From the NCBI RefSeq assembly GCF_013401435.1, contig NZ_JACBGN010000015.1, positions 1-53,981 of the forward strand: a stretch of 53,981 bases of DNA, written 5' to 3'. The position numbers were made by a program, and so were the translations under genes. Below the pieces are notes generated by a model. That model worked only from the letters and a program-made list of their open reading frames with translations. It was not told where the DNA came from and made no database searches. Numbering within the stretch: position 1 is the first letter of the stretch; each line of letters opens with the position of its first letter. This document shows, one piece after another, positions 51,372 to 53,981 of the stretch. This stretch comes from Streptomyces sp. BR123. Lineage in GTDB: Bacteria; Actinomycetota; Actinomycetes; Streptomycetales; Streptomycetaceae.

Positions 51372-52955
51372 TTACTGCGGCGGGTTGCCGTGCTTGCGGG
51401 ACGGCAGATCGGCGTGCTTGCTGCGGAGCATGGCGAGGGCGCCGATCAGCGTCCCGCGGGTCTCGGCGGGGTCGATGACGTCGTCGACGAGGCCGCGTTC
51501 GGCCGCGTAGTACGGGTGCATCAGCTCGGCCTTGTACTCCTTGACCATGCGGGCCCGCATGGCCTCGGGGTCCTCGGCCTCCGCGATCTGCTTGCGGAAG
51601 ATGACGTTGGCGGCGCCCTCGGCGCCCATGACCGCGATCTCGTTGGTCGGCCAGGCGTAGGTGAGGTCCGCGCCGATGGACTGGGAGTCCATGACGATGT
51701 ACGCGCCGCCGTAGGCCTTGCGCAGGATCAGGGAGATCCGCGGGACGGTGGCGTTGCAGTACGCGTAGAGCAGCTTGGCGCCGTGGCGGATGATGCCGCC
51801 GTGCTCCTGGTCGACACCCGGGAGGAAGCCGGGCACGTCCAGCAGGGTGATGATCGGGATGTTGAAGGCGTCGCACATCTGGACGAAGCGCGCGGCCTTC
51901 TCGGAGGCCTCGATGTCGAGGACGCCGGCCAGGGTCTGCGGCTGGTTGGCGACGATGCCGACGACCTGCCCGTCGAGGCGGGCCAGGGCGCAGATGATGT
52001 TGCGGGCCCAGCGCTCGTGGATCTCCAGGACGTCGCCGTCGTCGACGAGCTCCTCGATCACCTTGTGCATGTCGTACGGGCGGTTGCCGTCCGCGGGGAC
52101 CAGGTCCAGCAGGACGTCCGAGCGGCGGTCGGCCGGGTCGGAGGTCTCGTGGACCGGCGGGTTCTCGCGGTTGTTGGAGGGCAGCATCGAGATGAGGTAG
52201 CGCACCTCGGAGATGCAGGTCTCCTCGTCGTCGTACGCGAAGTGCGCCACGCCGGAGGTCTCGGCGTGGACGTCGGCGCCGCCCAGGCCGTTCTGGCTGA
52301 TCTCCTCACCGGTGACGGCGCGCACGACGTCGGGGCCGGTGATGAACATCTGCGAGGTGTCGCGGACCATGAACACGAAGTCCGTCAGCGCCGGCGAGTA
52401 CGCCGCGCCGCCCGCGCACGGGCCCAGCATCACCGAGATCTGCGGGATGACACCCGAGGCCCTGGTGTTGCGCTGGAAGATGCCGCCGTAGCCGGCGAGC
52501 GCCGAGACGCCCTCCTGGATGCGCGCGCCGGCGCCGTCGTTGAGGGAGACCAGGGGGGCACCCGCCGCGATGGCCATGTCCATGATCTTGTGGATCTTCG
52601 TGGCGTGGGCCTCGCCCAGCGCGCCGCCGAAGATCCGGAAGTCGTGCGCGTACACGAAGACCGTGCGGCCCTCGACCGTGCCCCAGCCGGTGATCACACC
52701 GTCGGTGTACGGCTTGCGGCCCTCCAGGCCGAAACCGGTCGCCCGGTGCCGGCGCAGCTGCTCGACCTCCCTGAAGGAACCCTCGTCGAGGAGCAGCGCG
52801 ATGCGCTCCCGCGCCGTCAGCTTGCCCTTCGCGTGCTGGGCCTCGGTCGCCCGGTCACTCGGTCCACGCCGCGCCTGCTCGCGCAGGGAGTGCAGCTCGG
52901 CCACGCGCCCGCGGGCGTCCGTCGGCTCGCTCGGAGTCTGGTCCACAACGGTCAT
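51372..52955 (-). CDS. accB: acyl-CoA carboxylase beta (carboxyltransferase) subunit AccB
   Basis: A 527-aa carboxyltransferase that moves CO2 from biotin to acetyl-, propionyl- or butyryl-CoA, feeding fatty acids and polyketides. Crotonase-fold oxyanion segments GLEGRKPYTDGVITGWGTV, LNDGAGARIQEGV, LGPCAGGAAYSPALTDFVFM and DVPGFLPGVDQEHGGIIRHG are intact. Residue 420 is Ile in GGAYIVMDS; the aligned position is Asp422 in propionyl-specific PccB and Ile in AccB, so broad acyl-CoA use is expected. ATG 52955 has no ribosome site but TAAGGT 6 bases upstream, i.e. leaderless. Confidence 0.95.
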   Translation of the reverse strand: MTVVDQTPSEPTDARGRVAELHSLREQARRGPSDRATEAQHAKGKLTARERIALLLDEGSFREVEQLRRHRATGFGLEGRKPYTDGVITGWGTVEGRTVFVYAHDFRIFGGALGEAHATKIHKIMDMAIAAGAPLVSLNDGAGARIQEGVSALAGYGGIFQRNTRASGVIPQISVMLGPCAGGAAYSPALTDFVFMVRDTSQMFITGPDVVRAVTGEEISQNGLGGADVHAETSGVAHFAYDDEETCISEVRYLISMLPSNNRENPPVHETSDPADRRSDVLLDLVPADGNRPYDMHKVIEELVDDGDVLEIHERWARNIICALARLDGQVVGIVANQPQTLAGVLDIEASEKAARFVQMCDAFNIPIITLLDVPGFLPGVDQEHGGIIRHGAKLLYAYCNATVPRISLILRKAYGGAYIVMDSQSIGADLTYAWPTNEIAVMGAEGAANVIFRKQIAEAEDPEAMRARMVKEYKAELMHPYYAAERGLVDDVIDPAETRGTLIGALAMLRSKHADLPSRKHGNPPQ

Positions 52956-52961
52956 GTACCG

Positions 52962-52967
52962 ACCTTA
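52962..52967 (-). promoter_or_regulatory. -10 box for leaderless accB
   Basis: TAAGGT on the minus strand ends 6 bases before the accB ATG. No Shine-Dalgarno is present. The -35 region is weak. Confidence 0.45.
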
Positions 52968-53125
52968 CGAAGCCGACCATGAAAAACCTCCGTTGGTTCT
53001 ACACAGTCTCGGCCGTGTTCCGCTGTCCGGCCCGCACAGAACCGCGGAGCGGGGCGCGAAGACCACCAGGCGAGACGGTCGCCGGTTGTGGAGGTTCCAT
53101 AAAACGGCCTGACACCCCGACCAGA

Positions 53126-53156
53126 TGTTGAAATTTGAACAGAATGGGTCTACGGT
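53126..53156 (+). promoter_or_regulatory. yceI promoter with overlapping palindrome
   Basis: TTGAAA (53128-53133), 17 bases, TACGGT (53151-53156): a strong match. The -35 is embedded in TGTTGAAATTTGAACA (53126-53141), symmetric at 14 of 16 positions, of the kind bound by MarR-family repressors. Confidence 0.6.
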
Positions 53157-53213
53157 CGTTCTCGTTGAAGGTTAAACCACTTCGACAGCGCCACCCCCAC
53201 CGAGGAGAGAGTC

Positions 53214-53825
53214 ATGGGTCTGTTCACCCGCCGCAGCCAGCAGGACACCACCGCCGCCGTCGCCACCCTCGACGCGGACCCGGCCCTGGCCGCCCTCACC
53301 GGCGACTACGCCATCGACGCCGCCCACAGCAGCATCGGCTTCACCGTCCGCCACGCGATGGTGACCAACGTCCGCGGCAGCTTCGGCGACTACTCCGGTT
53401 CGCTGCACCTGGACGGCGGCGACCCCGCCCGTTCCACCGCCACCATCGACGTGAAGATCGCCTCCGTGGACACCGGCATCGCCGACCGCGACGCCCACCT
53501 GCGCGGCGAGGACTTCTTCGCGGCCGACGCCTTCCCGCTGATGACCTTCCGCTCCACCGGGGCGGCCAGGGTCGGGGCGGACACCTACCGCATCACCGGC
53601 GATCTGACGATCAAGGACGTCACCCGGCCGCTCTCCATCGACCTGGAGTTCAACGGCTCCGCCACGGACGTCTACGGCAGCGAGCGCGTCGGCTTCGAGG
53701 GCTCCGCCGAGATCCTGCGCTCGGACTGGGGCCTGACCTGGAACGCCGCGCTGGAGGCCGGCGGTGTCATGGTCAGCGACAAGGTGAAGCTGACCTTCGA
53801 CATCTCGGCCGTCCGGCAGGCCTGA
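53214..53825 (+). CDS. YceI-family lipocalin-like protein
   Basis: A 203-aa YceI-fold protein: residues about 30-200 hold YAIDAAHSSIGFTVRHAMV, FGDYSGSLHLDGGDPARSTA, HLRGEDFFAADAFPLMTFRS and the final VSDKVKLTFDIS. The family binds isoprenoid-like or lipid ligands in a beta-barrel. The first 29 residues (GLFTRRSQQDTTAAVA) are not a signal peptide, so this copy is probably cytoplasmic. Start ATG 53214 after GGAGAGAG. It is divergent from accB. Bases 53668-53766 recur in reverse at the window end. Confidence 0.9.
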   Translation: MGLFTRRSQQDTTAAVATLDADPALAALTGDYAIDAAHSSIGFTVRHAMVTNVRGSFGDYSGSLHLDGGDPARSTATIDVKIASVDTGIADRDAHLRGEDFFAADAFPLMTFRSTGAARVGADTYRITGDLTIKDVTRPLSIDLEFNGSATDVYGSERVGFEGSAEILRSDWGLTWNAALEAGGVMVSDKVKLTFDISAVRQA

Positions 53826-53981
53826 GCCGGAGGACTGCGGTCTGTCGCAGGACCGCGTTCCCCGCAGGCTCCGTACCGCCACCACCGCCGGCCTCCAGCG
53901 CGGCGTTCCAGGTCAGGCCCCAGTCCGAGCGCAGGATCTCGGCGGAGCCCTCGAAGCCGACGCGCTCGCTGCCGTAGACGT
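53668..53981. repeat. 99-bp perfect inverted repeat reaching the window end
   Basis: 53668-53766, coding residues about 152-184 of the YceI protein, is an exact reverse complement of 53883-53981. The 116-base spacer holds the yceI stop and a hairpin GCGGTC/GACCGC. The repeat is cut by the window edge, so its true length is unknown. In the reverse copy the frame runs past the YceI homology into unrelated codons, so it cannot be an intact second gene. Confidence 0.95.

Overview
The window looks like core chromosome of a Streptomyces. Base composition is very GC-rich, almost every codon ends in G or C, GTG and TTG starts are common, and several genes appear to be read as leaderless mRNAs (a TAnnnT -10 box about 6-8 bases before the start codon). 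Gene content and order resemble, from memory, the S. coelicolor region from nsdA and ftsY through smc, rnc, recG, leuCD, gltX and two conservons to accB; this was not checked against a database. No insertion sequence, prophage, CRISPR array or rRNA gene was seen.

Layout. 1-6.9 kb: the differentiation regulator nsdA, a small prim-pol-domain protein, ftsY (SRP receptor), an NCS1-type permease and a luciferase-like oxidoreductase. 6.9-13.3 kb, minus strand: glucose permease glcP, smc with an unusual hinge insertion, a 71-aa coiled-coil protein, acylphosphatase. 13.4-14.9 kb: a secreted CAP-domain protein and a HxlR-type regulator. 14.9-24.0 kb, minus strand: mutM, rnc, rpmF, a DUF177 protein, a DivIVA/AtpF-like coiled-coil protein, coaD, rsmD, recG and a DAK2/DegV-like kinase. 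rpmB (24.26 kb, plus) lies behind a strikingly structured leader. 24.6-32.7 kb: thiD-thiL, a RAM-only Lrp-like protein, a DUF3515 lipoprotein, ddl-gpsA-plsC, a cofC fusion and hupS. 32.8-35.7 kb: leuCD and divergent ndgR. 35.9-39.6 kb: five tRNA genes (Glu, Gln, Glu, Glu, Gln), a HAD hydrolase, gltX and a FAH-family hydrolase. 39.8-50.9 kb: a 61-aa protein with a duplicated ANPRRT motif, then two tandem conservons (cvnABCD). 51.1-54.0 kb: accE-accB and a YceI-family gene.

How genes work together. Operons inferred from overlap or short spacing are DUF177-rpmF-rnc, DAK2-recG and rsmD-coaD, plsC-gpsA-ddl, thiL-thiD, leuC-leuD, FAH hydrolase-gltX, accB-accE and each cvnABCD set. Most convergent or terminal junctions carry strong GC-rich hairpins. 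GltX lies close to genes for tRNA-Glu and tRNA-Gln; in bacteria using the GatCAB route both are GluRS substrates.

Most notable. The two conservons have diverged cvnA and cvnC genes, but their cvnD genes share a 601-bp block with no difference seen and their cvnB genes differ at 1 base in 406, with identity ending at the gene borders. The last 99 bases of the window are a perfect reverse complement of part of the yceI gene 116 bases earlier, either an inverted duplication or an assembly fold-back. Other candidates are the rpmB leader, a paired repeat in the glcP promoter, the SMC hinge insertion, a CofC fusion with an apparent internal promoter, and the duplicated-motif small protein divergent from the first conservon.
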